Assembly: GCF_031583065.1 (NCBI RefSeq)
Contig: NZ_CP134053.1
Coordinates: 6,489,001 to 6,553,000, forward strand
Direction: 5' to 3'
Length of the DNA: 64,000 nt
Origin: Streptomyces sp. CGMCC 4.7035
Lineage (GTDB): Bacteria > Actinomycetota > Actinomycetes > Streptomycetales > Streptomycetaceae
A model generated the notes under the pieces. The model was not told the origin of the DNA, ran no database searches, and saw nothing but the letters and a program-made list of their open reading frames with translations. Both the position numbers and the translations under genes were made by a program. Positions 34,473 to 42,576 of this stretch are shown piece after piece. Positions within the stretch are counted from its first letter, which is position 1; each line of letters begins with the position of its first letter.

Positions 34473-35792
34473 TCAGGAGTTGGACAGCGACTGCATCGCC
34501 TGGATGAAGCCGTTGGCGTCGGTCTTGCCGTCGAAGAACTTCACAATGGCCGTGTGGAGCGGCGTGGCCGCGGCCGGCGGGTAGGCCTGGTCCCAGGACA
34601 GCTGGAACGACGGGGCCGCCTTGACCAGGTCGAACTGGAACTTCGAGTAGTCCGGGCTGGCCGAGGTGGACAGGAACTTGTCGGTGTTGGTGGTGGTCGG
34701 CAGATTGCCGATGCCGAGCTGCGCCTTCACGAACTCGTCGGAGTACATGAGCTTGAGGAAGGCCGCCACGGTGTCGGGGTGCTTGGTCTTCTTCAGGACG
34801 GAGTAGAAGTTGTTGGTGTTGCCGACGAGGTCCTTCGGGTCGCCCTTGCCGCCGCTGACGGTCGGGAAGGCGCTGTAGCCGAGGTCGTTCTTGGCGAAGT
34901 CGGGGTTGTTGGACTGCTGGGTGGAGTACTCCCAGGAGCCCATCAGCTCGAAGGCGGCCTTGCCCTTGGCCAGCAGCGCCGGGGACCCGCCGTCGGTGAA
35001 CTTCACCGACTCGAAGTTGCTGCCGAATGCACCGGCGTCGACCAGCTGCTTCAGCATGCCCAGGGCCTTGTGGCTTTCCGGCCTGGCCCACACGCTCTTG
35101 TCACCGGCGAGCGCCTTCTGGAACAGGTCCGGACCGGCGACCCGGTCGAAGACGTACTCGAACCACATGAGGGTGGGCCACTGGTCGCCGCCGCCGAGCG
35201 CGATCGGGGTCAGACCCTTGCCCTTGAGCACCTTGACGTCGTTGATCAGGTCGTCCCAGGTCTGCGGGACGCTCAGGCCGGCGCTCGCCAGGACCTTCTT
35301 GTTGTTGAAGAGCAGCACGGGCTGCGTGCCGCGCATCGGGACACCGTAGGACTTGCCGTCGACCACCGCGGTGTTGAACACCGAGGGGAGGAAGTTGGCC
35401 TTGAGCCCCGGGTCCTTGGCGATCATGTCGTCCAGGGGGAGCAGGAGGTTCTTCTTGGCGTAGGGCGCGATGCTGCCGCCGCCCCAGTTGAAGAAGATGT
35501 CCGGGGCCTGCGGGGTGTTGATGATCGTGTTGAGCTTGGCCTGGTAGTCGGCGCCGGGGATGGTGTCCAGCACCACCTTGACCTTCGAGGTCTTGTTGAA
35601 CGTGTCGACGATCTGCTTTTCGACCTTGTTCGCGGAGTCCCCGTACACGAGGACGTGGATCGTCCCGGAGTTGGAGCCGCCGCTGGACCCGCATGCGGTG
35701 GTCAGACCGAGCACCAGCGCGGTCGTTGCCGCTACCGCGGCGATTCTGTTCCGGGTCGCACCGTTGCGAACGGTCACGCGAAGAGAGCCCAT
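34473..35792 (-). CDS. bxlE: Sugar-binding lipoprotein of ABC importer
   Basis: 439 residues; extracellular solute-binding protein of the maltose/oligosaccharide type. The signal peptide ends in a lipobox GLTTAC followed by a Gly/Ser tether (GSSGGSNSG). The mature domain starts TIHVLVYGDSANKVEKQIVD and contains an aromatic-rich central cleft. It delivers probably xylobiose or xylooligosaccharides to BxlFG. It is the first gene of the bxlEFGA unit, with a clear sigma-70-like promoter and a palindrome-like operator immediately upstream. Confidence 0.9.
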   Translation of the reverse strand: MGSLRVTVRNGATRNRIAAVAATTALVLGLTTACGSSGGSNSGTIHVLVYGDSANKVEKQIVDTFNKTSKVKVVLDTIPGADYQAKLNTIINTPQAPDIFFNWGGGSIAPYAKKNLLLPLDDMIAKDPGLKANFLPSVFNTAVVDGKSYGVPMRGTQPVLLFNNKKVLASAGLSVPQTWDDLINDVKVLKGKGLTPIALGGGDQWPTLMWFEYVFDRVAGPDLFQKALAGDKSVWARPESHKALGMLKQLVDAGAFGSNFESVKFTDGGSPALLAKGKAAFELMGSWEYSTQQSNNPDFAKNDLGYSAFPTVSGGKGDPKDLVGNTNNFYSVLKKTKHPDTVAAFLKLMYSDEFVKAQLGIGNLPTTTNTDKFLSTSASPDYSKFQFDLVKAAPSFQLSWDQAYPPAAATPLHTAIVKFFDGKTDANGFIQAMQSLSNS

Positions 35793-35807
35793 TGGATTGC
35801 CACTCCG

Positions 35808-35821
35808 TCGATAATTTCGAA
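35808..35821 (-). promoter_or_regulatory. Putative BxlR operator before bxlE
   Basis: On the minus strand TTCGAAATTATCGA, sharing nine leading bases with the perfect palindrome at 37021-37034. It lies between the predicted transcription start and the bxlE ribosome-binding site, a good position for a LacI-type roadblock. Confidence 0.55.
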
Positions 35822-35843
35822 GAGATTGCCGAATGATGCGGGA

Positions 35844-35872
35844 AACCTAGGCGTAACATCGACCTCCGTCAA
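35844..35872 (-). promoter_or_regulatory. Sigma-70-type promoter of bxlE
   Basis: Minus strand TTGACG (35872-35867), a 17-nt spacer, then TAGGTT (35849-35844). This is close to the streptomycete HrdB consensus. Transcription would begin near 35837, leaving a leader of about 45 nt that contains the operator-like sequence. Confidence 0.65.
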
Positions 35873-35988
35873 GGGTCTGGGAGATCTCGATTCGGACGTA
35901 CCGGCTGAGGCCCTGACCAGCTAGGATCCGTCCCATACAGTCGCAACCACGTCGTACTTCGCACACGAGGGCAGCACAGGAGGGGCTC

Positions 35989-37008
35989 GTGACCAGAGCG
36001 GCGACACTCGCTGAAATCGCACGCAAGGCGGGGGTATCCACACCGACTGTTTCGAAAGTCGTCAACGGCCGCGCGGACGTCGCCCCCGCCACCCGGGAGC
36101 GAGTGGAGGAGCTGCTGCATCAGTACGGCTACCAGCGGCGACGCAGCAACAGCGCCCCGTCCAGCCCCTTGCTGGAGCTGGTGTTCCACGAGCTCGAGAG
36201 CGCCTGGGCAATGGAGGTCATCCGCGGGGTCGAGAACGTCGTCCGCGAGGAGGGGATGAGCGTCGTCCTGTCGGAATCCTCGGGCCGGCTCAGCCTCGGG
36301 CAGTCCTGGATGGACGGGGTGCTCGCCCGCCGCCCCACCGGCGTGGTCCTGGTGCTGTCCGGGCTCGACGAGGCCCAGCAGGCGCAGCTGACCAGTCGCG
36401 ACATCCCGTTCGTGGTGATGGACCCGGCCGGGGACCCCGGTCAGGGCATGCCGGCGGTCGGGACGACCAACTGGAACGGCGGCCTCGCCGCCACCCGCCA
36501 CCTGCTGGACCTGGGCCACCGGCGCATCGGCATGATCGCCGGACCACGGCCGATGATGTGCAGCCGCGCCCGGATCGACGGCTATCGGGCCGCGCTGGAG
36601 ACGGCCGGCGTCGCCTTCGATCCCGCACTGATCCGCGAGGGCAACTTCTACCACGAAACCGGCTACTGGGCGGGCCTGGAGCTGCTGCGCCTCAAGGACC
36701 GGCCCACCGCGATCTTCACCGGCAACGACCTGCAGGCGCTCGGCGTCTACGAGGCCGCACGGGAGTTGGGCCTGCGCATCCCGGAGGATCTCAGCGTCGT
36801 CGGCTTCGACGACCTGCCCATCGCCCGCTGGGTCGGCCCACCCCTGACCACCGTCCGCCAGCCGCTGACCAAGATGGCCGAGGTCGCCGCGCGCATGGTG
36901 ATCGACCTCGCCCGCGGCAACTCACCGTCCGCGCTGCGCGTTGACCTGGCCACCAGCCTGGTCGAGCGCAGCAGCACAGCCCAGCCCCCGACCGCCGACC
37001 ACCACTGA
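35989..37008 (+). CDS. bxlR: LacI-family repressor of the xyloside locus
   Basis: 339 residues. The N-terminal helix-turn-helix and hinge are typical (TLAEIARKAGVSTPTVSKVV followed by NGRADVAPATRERVEELL). The periplasmic-binding-like effector domain follows, with GLAATRHLLDLGHRRIGMIA and FTGNDLQALGVYEAARELGL. It starts with GTG after AGGAGGGG. It is divergent from bxlE, and a BxlR of this type is known to repress bxl genes and respond to xylobiose, so this is the expected role. The palindromes TTCGAAATT-AATTTCGAA-like at 35808 and 37021 are candidate targets. Confidence 0.9.
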   Translation: MTRAATLAEIARKAGVSTPTVSKVVNGRADVAPATRERVEELLHQYGYQRRRSNSAPSSPLLELVFHELESAWAMEVIRGVENVVREEGMSVVLSESSGRLSLGQSWMDGVLARRPTGVVLVLSGLDEAQQAQLTSRDIPFVVMDPAGDPGQGMPAVGTTNWNGGLAATRHLLDLGHRRIGMIAGPRPMMCSRARIDGYRAALETAGVAFDPALIREGNFYHETGYWAGLELLRLKDRPTAIFTGNDLQALGVYEAARELGLRIPEDLSVVGFDDLPIARWVGPPLTTVRQPLTKMAEVAARMVIDLARGNSPSALRVDLATSLVERSSTAQPPTADHH

Positions 37009-37020
37009 GTCGTCGGCACC

Positions 37021-37034
37021 TTCGAAATTTCGAA
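37021..37034. promoter_or_regulatory. Perfect palindrome TTCGAAATTTCGAA
   Basis: A 14-bp perfect palindrome 12 nt after the bxlR stop, sharing TTCGAAATT with the site before bxlE. It may have served a gene now lost on the right of the island, or help close a repression loop. Confidence 0.5.
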
Positions 37035-37169
37035 AGCACGTGACGCATCGCTCCGGTCGCGTACCGTCCGACTCCGTCGTCCGTCTCAATTTCCGTCTCA
37101 TTCCGTACGGTTCACGGCCGTTCAGAGGAGATCGGGAGCCGATGTCGAGTGAGCGAAGCGTGTTCGGAG

Positions 37170-37568
37170 CGATCAGGCCTCCTCAGCATCGCCGGGGTCA
37201 GTACCCGAATCCAGGCCGCCTGGACGGTCACGTCCGCGTGGGCCGGGGGCGGGGTGGCGATTCTTCCGTTGTCCACCCTGGCCTTCGCCCCGAAGCGGAG
37301 CCTGGGCAGCACCGCAAAGGCGGGCGCGAAGCTGAGGGTTCCGCTCGTCGTCAGCGGCTACGCGGCCGACAAGGGAGTCAAGTCCCTCACGGTCGAGGCG
37401 TCCTACGACGGCGGTGACACCTGGAAGAAGGCTCACGTCATCACCGCGCACGGCAAGAGCAGCATCACGCTGCACCATCCCGCGTCCGCAGGTCGGTCTC
37501 ACTCAAGGGCACGCTGCCGGATGCCGAGGGCAACAGCTACAAGGCGGTCTGCCGATCTGCCGAAGTAA
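37170..37568 (+). pseudogene. C-terminal fragment of a subtilisin-like (S8) secreted protease
   Basis: The stretch QAAWTVTSA, ILPLSTLAFAPKRSLGSTAK and GVKSLTVEASYDGGDTWKKA is the C-terminal beta domain found after the catalytic region of large streptomycete S8 proteases. After HHPASA the homology continues in another frame as VSLKGTLPDAEGNSYK, so there is a frameshift near 37490. No catalytic Asp, His or Ser is present. An N-terminal piece of the same kind of protein lies at 27945-28090 on the same strand. Confidence 0.75.
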
Positions 37569-37652
37569 CACCCGAGGCCCGGCGGTGGCACGCGGAGCCT
37601 CTCCGCGCGGTGCCGCGCCGGACCCAGCCATCGGCGACGTCGGGGGACGGCC

Positions 37653-37835
37653 CTACTCGTCGCCGCCGTTGCTTCGCGTTTCGCTCCTACTACCGGAGCG
37701 CCTCACCAGTTCGCCGGCCACAAGGGTCGCGGTCGCCACGGCGCGCACCCACCGAGGTCCGCCGCGCGCCGCCCACACCACCGCGCCGCACCCGGCCACC
37801 GTGAGAGCCAGGACCACGCTGAGCAGCACCACCAT
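37653..37835 (-). CDS. Small single-pass membrane protein
   Basis: 60 residues: an N-terminal hydrophobic helix (VVLLSVVLALTVAGCGAVVW) and a basic cytoplasmic tail (RRSGSRSETRSNGGDE). GGGGAGG stands 5 nt before the ATG, which supports it as a real gene despite its size. It lies downstream of the ppdK terminator on the same strand. Function unknown. Confidence 0.6.
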   Translation of the reverse strand: MVVLLSVVLALTVAGCGAVVWAARGGPRWVRAVATATLVAGELVRRSGSRSETRSNGGDE

Positions 37836-37920
37836 CAGAACCTCCCCCTTGATCGCGCCAGAATACGCGAACACGCAACCGGGCAGGACGGGCGCCGATT
37901 CCTTCGCCGAGGAACGGCGA

Positions 37921-37955
37921 GAGGGCGGCACCCCCCGCACAGGGGTGCCGCCCTC
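37921..37955 (-). terminator. Strong terminator after ppdK
   Basis: GAGGGCGGCACCCC (37921-37934) pairs perfectly with GGGGTGCCGCCCTC (37942-37955) around a 7-nt loop, 70 nt beyond the ppdK stop. Confidence 0.8.
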
Positions 37956-38025
37956 TCTCGGTGGTCCGGGGCCGCCGCCGGGTCGGTATTGAGGGTCGGG
38001 GACACCGGCGACGGTCCCGGGGTCT

Positions 38026-40767
38026 TTATCGGTGGTCGCTGCCCTCCGACTGCGAGGCCGCCCGGCCCGCCTCAAGGCGCGCCACCGGGATCCGGAACGG
38101 CGAGCAGGAGACGTAGTCCAGGCCCACCTCGTGGAAGAAGTGCACCGACTCGGGGTCGCCGCCGTGCTCGCCGCAGACGCCGAGCTTCAGGTCGGGGCGG
38201 GTGGCACGGCCGGCCTTGGCGGCGGCCTGGACCAGGGAGCCCACGCCGTCCTTGTCGATCGTCTCGAACGGGCTGACGCCGAAGATGCCCTTCTCCAGGT
38301 AGGCCGTGAAGAACGAGGCCTCGACGTCGTCGCGGCTGAAGCCCCACACCGTCTGGGTCAGGTCGTTGGTGCCGAAGGAGAAGAACTCGGCGGCCTCGGC
38401 GATCTGACCGGCGGTCAGCGCGGCGCGCGGGAGCTCGATCATCGTGCCGATCGCCAGCTTCAGGCGCGTGCCCGTCGCCGCCTCCACCTCCGCGATGACC
38501 TGGTCCGCCTCCTCGCGCACGATCTCCAGCTCCTGGACCGTGCCGACGAGCGGGATCATGATCTCCGCGCGCGGGTCGCCCTTCGCCGCCTTGCGCTCGG
38601 CCGCCGCCTCGGCGATCGCCCGTACCTGCATGGTGAACAGACCGGGGATGACCAGGCCGAGACGTACGCCGCGCAGGCCCAGCATGGGGTTCTGCTCGTG
38701 CAGGCGGTGCACGGCCTGGAGCAGACGCAGCTCGTTCTCGTGCGGCTCCTGGCGGGACTCCGCCAGCGCCACGCGCACCGACAGCTCGGTGATGTCGGGC
38801 AGGAACTCGTGCAGCGGCGGGTCCAGGAGACGGATCGTCACCGGCAGGCCGTCCATCGCCTCGAAGAGTTCGACGAAGTCCTGCTTCTGAAGGGGGAGCA
38901 GTTCCTTGAGGGACTCCTCGCGCTCGTCCTGCGTGTCCGCCAGGATGAGGCGTTCCACCAGCTCGCGCCGGTCGCCCAGGAACATGTGCTCCGTACGGCA
39001 CAGGCCGATGCCCTGTGCGCCGAAGCGGCGTGCGCGCAGCGCGTCCTCGGCGTTGTCCGCGTTCGCGCGGACCCGCAGGCGGCGCTTGCGGTCCGCGAAC
39101 GCCATGATCCGGTGGACGGCCTCGACCAGTTCGTCGGCGTCGTCGGCGCCCGCGTGCATCCGGCCCTCGAAGTACTCCACGACGGGAGACGGGACCACCG
39201 GGACCTCGCCCAGGTAGACCTTGCCCGACGAACCGTCGATGGAGATCAGGTCACCCTCCTCGACGACATGGCCGCCGGGGACCGTCATGCGGCGGCGCTT
39301 GGTGTCGACCTCCAGCTCCTCCGCGCCGCACACGCACGTCTTGCCCATGCCGCGCGCGACGACGGCCGCGTGGGACGTCTTGCCGCCGCGCGAGGTGAGG
39401 ATGCCCTCGGCCGCGATCATGCCGTCCAGGTCGTCGGGGTTCGTCTCGCGGCGGACGAGGATCACCTTCTCGCCGGAACGCGACCACTTCACAGCGGTGT
39501 ACGAGTCGAAGACCGCCTTGCCGACCGCCGCACCCGGCGAGGCCGCGATGCCCCGGCCGACCTGCTCGACCTTTGCCTGCTCGTCGAAGCGGGGGAACAT
39601 CAACTGAGCGAGCTGGGCACCGGTGACGCGCTGGAGCGCCTCCGCCTCGTCGATCAGGCCCTGGTCCACCAGCTGCGTGGCAATGCGGAAGGCCGCACCC
39701 GCCGTGCGCTTGCCGACGCGGGTCTGGAGCATCCACAGCTGCCCGCGCTCGATGGTGAACTCGATGTCGCAGAGATCCTTGTAGTGGTTCTCCAGGGTCT
39801 CCATGATCTGCATCAGCTGGTCGTACGACTTCTTGTCGATCTGCTCCAGCTCCGCGAGCGGTACCGTGTTGCGGATACCCGCGACCACGTCCTCGCCCTG
39901 CGCGTTCTGGAGGTAGTCGCCGTAGACGCCCTGGTGGCCGGAGGCGGGGTCGCGGGTGAACGCGACGCCCGTGCCCGAGTCGGGGCCCAGGTTGCCGAAG
40001 ACCATCGAACAGACGTTGACGGCCGTGCCCAGGTCGTGCGGGATGCGCTCCTGGCGGCGGTAGAGCTTGGCGCGGTCGCCGTTCCACGAGTCGAAGACCG
40101 CCTTGATGGCGAGGTCCATCTGCTCGCGCGGATCCTGCGGGAAGTCGCGCCCGGCCTCGGCCTTGACGATCTTCTTGAACTTGGTGACCAGCTTCTTGAG
40201 GTCGGCGGCGTCCAGTTCCGTGTCGACCGCGACCTGCTTGGCCTCCTTGGCCGCCTCCAGCGCGTCCTCGAAGAGGTCGCCGTCGACACCGAGGACCGTC
40301 TTGCCGAACATCTGGATGAGACGACGGTACGAGTCCCACGCGAAGCGCTCGTCCCCGGCCTGCTTGGCCAGGCCCTGCACGGATTTGTCGGAGAGGCCGA
40401 TGTTCAGGACGGTGTCCATCATGCCCGGCATCGAGAACTTCGCACCGGAACGGACCGAGACGAGGAGGGGGTTGTCGGGCTGGCCGAGCTTCTTGCCCAT
40501 GCGGTCTTCCAGCGCGGAGAGGTGCGCACTCACCTCGTCACGCAGTGCCGCCGGCTCCTCGCCGCTGTCGAGGTAGACCTTGCAGGCCTCGGTGGTGATG
40601 GTGAAGCCCGGAGGGACGGGGAGGCCCAGGTTGGTCATCTCGGCGAGGTTCGCGCCTTTGCCACCGAGGAGGTCCTTGAGGTCCTTGTTGCCCTCGGTGA
40701 AGTCATAAACGAACTTCACGCCCTCGACGCCGTTCTCAGCTACGTGGGGATCTTTGTTTTCCGACAC
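38026..40767 (-). CDS. ppdK: Pyruvate, phosphate dikinase
   Basis: 913 residues; interconverts pyruvate + ATP + phosphate with phosphoenolpyruvate + AMP + PPi. N-terminal ATP-grasp domain (VYDFTEGNKDLKDLLGGKGA; SVRSGAKFSMPGMMDTVLNI), central swivelling domain with the phospho-histidine in SRGGKTSHAAVVARGMGK, and C-terminal PEP-binding barrel with the catalytic Cys in KLGVCGEHGGDPESVHFF. I chose GTG 40767 because GAGGAG lies 8 nt upstream; the 22 upstream codons do not look like coding sequence. Likely anaplerotic/gluconeogenic. A strong terminator follows. The 470-bp gap upstream holds repeated dyads. Confidence 0.95.
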   Translation of the reverse strand: MSENKDPHVAENGVEGVKFVYDFTEGNKDLKDLLGGKGANLAEMTNLGLPVPPGFTITTEACKVYLDSGEEPAALRDEVSAHLSALEDRMGKKLGQPDNPLLVSVRSGAKFSMPGMMDTVLNIGLSDKSVQGLAKQAGDERFAWDSYRRLIQMFGKTVLGVDGDLFEDALEAAKEAKQVAVDTELDAADLKKLVTKFKKIVKAEAGRDFPQDPREQMDLAIKAVFDSWNGDRAKLYRRQERIPHDLGTAVNVCSMVFGNLGPDSGTGVAFTRDPASGHQGVYGDYLQNAQGEDVVAGIRNTVPLAELEQIDKKSYDQLMQIMETLENHYKDLCDIEFTIERGQLWMLQTRVGKRTAGAAFRIATQLVDQGLIDEAEALQRVTGAQLAQLMFPRFDEQAKVEQVGRGIAASPGAAVGKAVFDSYTAVKWSRSGEKVILVRRETNPDDLDGMIAAEGILTSRGGKTSHAAVVARGMGKTCVCGAEELEVDTKRRRMTVPGGHVVEEGDLISIDGSSGKVYLGEVPVVPSPVVEYFEGRMHAGADDADELVEAVHRIMAFADRKRRLRVRANADNAEDALRARRFGAQGIGLCRTEHMFLGDRRELVERLILADTQDEREESLKELLPLQKQDFVELFEAMDGLPVTIRLLDPPLHEFLPDITELSVRVALAESRQEPHENELRLLQAVHRLHEQNPMLGLRGVRLGLVIPGLFTMQVRAIAEAAAERKAAKGDPRAEIMIPLVGTVQELEIVREEADQVIAEVEAATGTRLKLAIGTMIELPRAALTAGQIAEAAEFFSFGTNDLTQTVWGFSRDDVEASFFTAYLEKGIFGVSPFETIDKDGVGSLVQAAAKAGRATRPDLKLGVCGEHGGDPESVHFFHEVGLDYVSCSPFRIPVARLEAGRAASQSEGSDHR

Positions 40768-40968
40768 GGTCTCGACTCCTCGAGGACGCGGTGGCTGCCC
40801 TGACGGCGAGGAACATACCCAGATCGAAGGCACCTGGGTACGTCCACTTGCGCGTCATGCGCCCGTAACCACTCGTCCGCCACTGGATCGAAAGTCAAGG
40901 CTTCGCAAGCGGTCGGCGCCGGATGTTTTCACTTCTTGAAGGCATCAACGCCCGTAGATGCCATTTAC

Positions 40969-40982
40969 CGCTCAGATGAGCG
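40969..40982. promoter_or_regulatory. Dyad CGCTCAGATGAGCG upstream of ppdK (site 1)
   Basis: CGCTCA and TGAGCG flank two central bases. The same dyad with the complementary centre recurs 101 bp downstream at 41070-41083. It looks like a repressor operator 200 nt before ppdK. Confidence 0.5.
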
Positions 40983-41018
40983 GCTCTCAACACGTCTGAT
41001 TTCGATCGATGAACGATC

Positions 41019-41045
41019 AAGGGGTGGCACTCAGTGCCACCCCTT
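41019..41045. terminator. Perfect 12-bp hairpin after the ROK gene
   Basis: AAGGGGTGGCAC (41019-41030) pairs with GTGCCACCCCTT (41034-41045) around TCA. It sits midway between the two CGCTCA-NN-TGAGCG dyads and downstream of the ROK regulator gene, so it may be its terminator. A second hairpin, ACCCCT-ATC-AGGGGT, follows at 41086-41100. Confidence 0.6.
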
Positions 41046-41069
41046 GGAGAAGTGCAGCCGCCCAAGATC

Positions 41070-41083
41070 CGCTCATCTGAGCG
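41070..41083. promoter_or_regulatory. Dyad CGCTCATCTGAGCG upstream of ppdK (site 2)
   Basis: Second copy of the dyad at 40969-40982; together with flanking bases (CGG/CCG) the two also form a 15-bp inverted repeat around the intervening 86 bp and its hairpin. Confidence 0.5.
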
Positions 41084-41235
41084 CAACCCCTATCAGGGGT
41101 GGCGAGAATCACGCTATGCGAGGCAGCCCGATTTCACCATGCGGACGCCCATTCGGACGGAAACACGCCCGTCACGAAAACGCCTCACACCCGGTCGCCA
41201 CGGCCACATCTCGCACACGGCCGTCACGACACCGC

Positions 41236-42456
41236 TCACACGCCGAGCGCGAGCAGCCGCTCCTCCACCCGTTCCGGCGCGTACAGGTGCTCCACGACCA
41301 GTGCGCCCGCCCCGACCAGGCCCGCCCGCTCCCCCAGCCGCGAGGTCACCACGTCCAGGTGCGCGGTGGAGCGGGGCAGCGCCCGCTGGTACAGCAGCTC
41401 CCGTATGCCCGTGAGGAAGGGTGTTCCGGCCAGATCGCCCGCGATCATCAGCACCCCGGGGTTCAGCAGCGTCACAACGGTCGCCAGCACGTCCCCGACG
41501 CTCCGCCCGGCCTCCCGCGCGAGCGCGGCGGCCTCCGGGTGCCCGGCGGTCAACAGTTCCCATACGTCCGAGCCGGAGGCGGCCGGGACGCCGGCCTCCG
41601 CGAGCCGGCGCGCGACGGCCCCGCCGCTCGCGACGGCGGCCAGACAGCCGTACGAACCGCAGCGGCACAGGGCGTCGGCGCCCTCGGGGACGCGGATGTG
41701 TCCGATGTCCCCGGCGCCGCCGTCGACACCGCGGTAGATCCGGCCGTCCACGACCACGCCCGCCCCGATACCGGTGGAGACCTTGACCAGCACGAACGCC
41801 GAGCAGTCCGGGTGTCCGGTGCGCTGTTCGCCGTACGCCATCAGGTTCGCGTCGTTGTCGACCAGCACGGGCACGTCGGGGGCGCCGTGCGCGTGCTCCG
41901 CGAACGCGCGGCCGAGGCGGCCCCGTATGTCGTAGCCGTCCCAGCCCGGCATGATCGGCGGCTGGACGACCCGCCCGGTGTCGCTGTCGACCGGCCCGGG
42001 GACCGCGAGCCCGATTCCGCAGACCTCGTGCGCCCGATGGCCCGCCTTCTCCAGGAGTTCGGCGAACCAGTGGCCCAGTTCGCCGAGGACGGCGTCCGGG
42101 CCGTCCTCGATGACCAGGGTCCCGGTGTGCTCGGCCAGGATCTCGCCGGTCAGGGAGAGGACTGCGGCGCGGGCATGCCGGGTGTCGAGGTCGGCGGCGA
42201 GCACCACCGCGTGGGCGTCGTCGAACTCCAGGGTGATCGAAGGGCGGCCGCCGAGCGGCGATTCGACCGGTCCTCCCGCACCCTCGCGCAGCCAGCCGGC
42301 CCGGAAGAGACGGTCCAGGCGCTGGCCGACCGTGGCCCGGGACAGGCCCGTGGCCTGTTGCAGGGCACCCCGGGTCGTGGCACGGCCACTGCGCACCAGT
42401 TCGAGCAGATCCCCGGCGCTGGCCTGCGTGCCCGGCTTTCCGACTCTTCCGCTCAT
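41236..42456 (-). CDS. ROK-family transcriptional regulator
   Basis: 406 residues: winged helix (TTRGALQQATGLSRATVGQR), then a sugar-kinase-like ROK domain with DNDANLMAYGEQ, the glycine-rich VKVSTGIGAGVVVDGRIYRG, and the zinc motif CRCGSYGCLA after GHIRV. The kinase catalytic Asp of DNDAN is kept, but with an N-terminal DNA-binding domain it is a NagC/Mlc-type repressor. I chose ATG 42456, with AGGGGG 6 nt upstream. It is divergent from the glycosidase and debranching pair and probably controls them in response to a sugar. Confidence 0.9.
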   Translation of the reverse strand: MSGRVGKPGTQASAGDLLELVRSGRATTRGALQQATGLSRATVGQRLDRLFRAGWLREGAGGPVESPLGGRPSITLEFDDAHAVVLAADLDTRHARAAVLSLTGEILAEHTGTLVIEDGPDAVLGELGHWFAELLEKAGHRAHEVCGIGLAVPGPVDSDTGRVVQPPIMPGWDGYDIRGRLGRAFAEHAHGAPDVPVLVDNDANLMAYGEQRTGHPDCSAFVLVKVSTGIGAGVVVDGRIYRGVDGGAGDIGHIRVPEGADALCRCGSYGCLAAVASGGAVARRLAEAGVPAASGSDVWELLTAGHPEAAALAREAGRSVGDVLATVVTLLNPGVLMIAGDLAGTPFLTGIRELLYQRALPRSTAHLDVVTSRLGERAGLVGAGALVVEHLYAPERVEERLLALGV

Positions 42457-42481
42457 GCGCACCCCCTTGCGTTCACCAACC

Positions 42482-42530
42482 TTGCATTACATATTGAGTT
42501 TTGCGTGTTAAATAGACGTAACCCTACGGT
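42482..42530 (+). promoter_or_regulatory. AT-rich divergent promoter region, ROK regulator / glycosidase
   Basis: The stretch 42482-42516 is unusually AT-rich for this genome (TTGCATTACATATTGAGTTT and on). A sigma-70-like pair for the rightward genes is TTGCGT (42501-42506), 18 nt, TACGGT (42525-42530). Mlc/NagC-type operators are also AT-rich, so the ROK protein may bind here. Confidence 0.5.
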
Positions 42531-42576
42531 AGCCAGTGCCGAACCGCTCGGCAGGACGTCTTTCGGGGAGACCTGA

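Noticed and set aside
38032..40803. A 923-codon frame on the plus strand across ppdK
   Set aside because: Antisense shadow of ppdK, rich in Arg, Gly, Ala and Val with no known motif.
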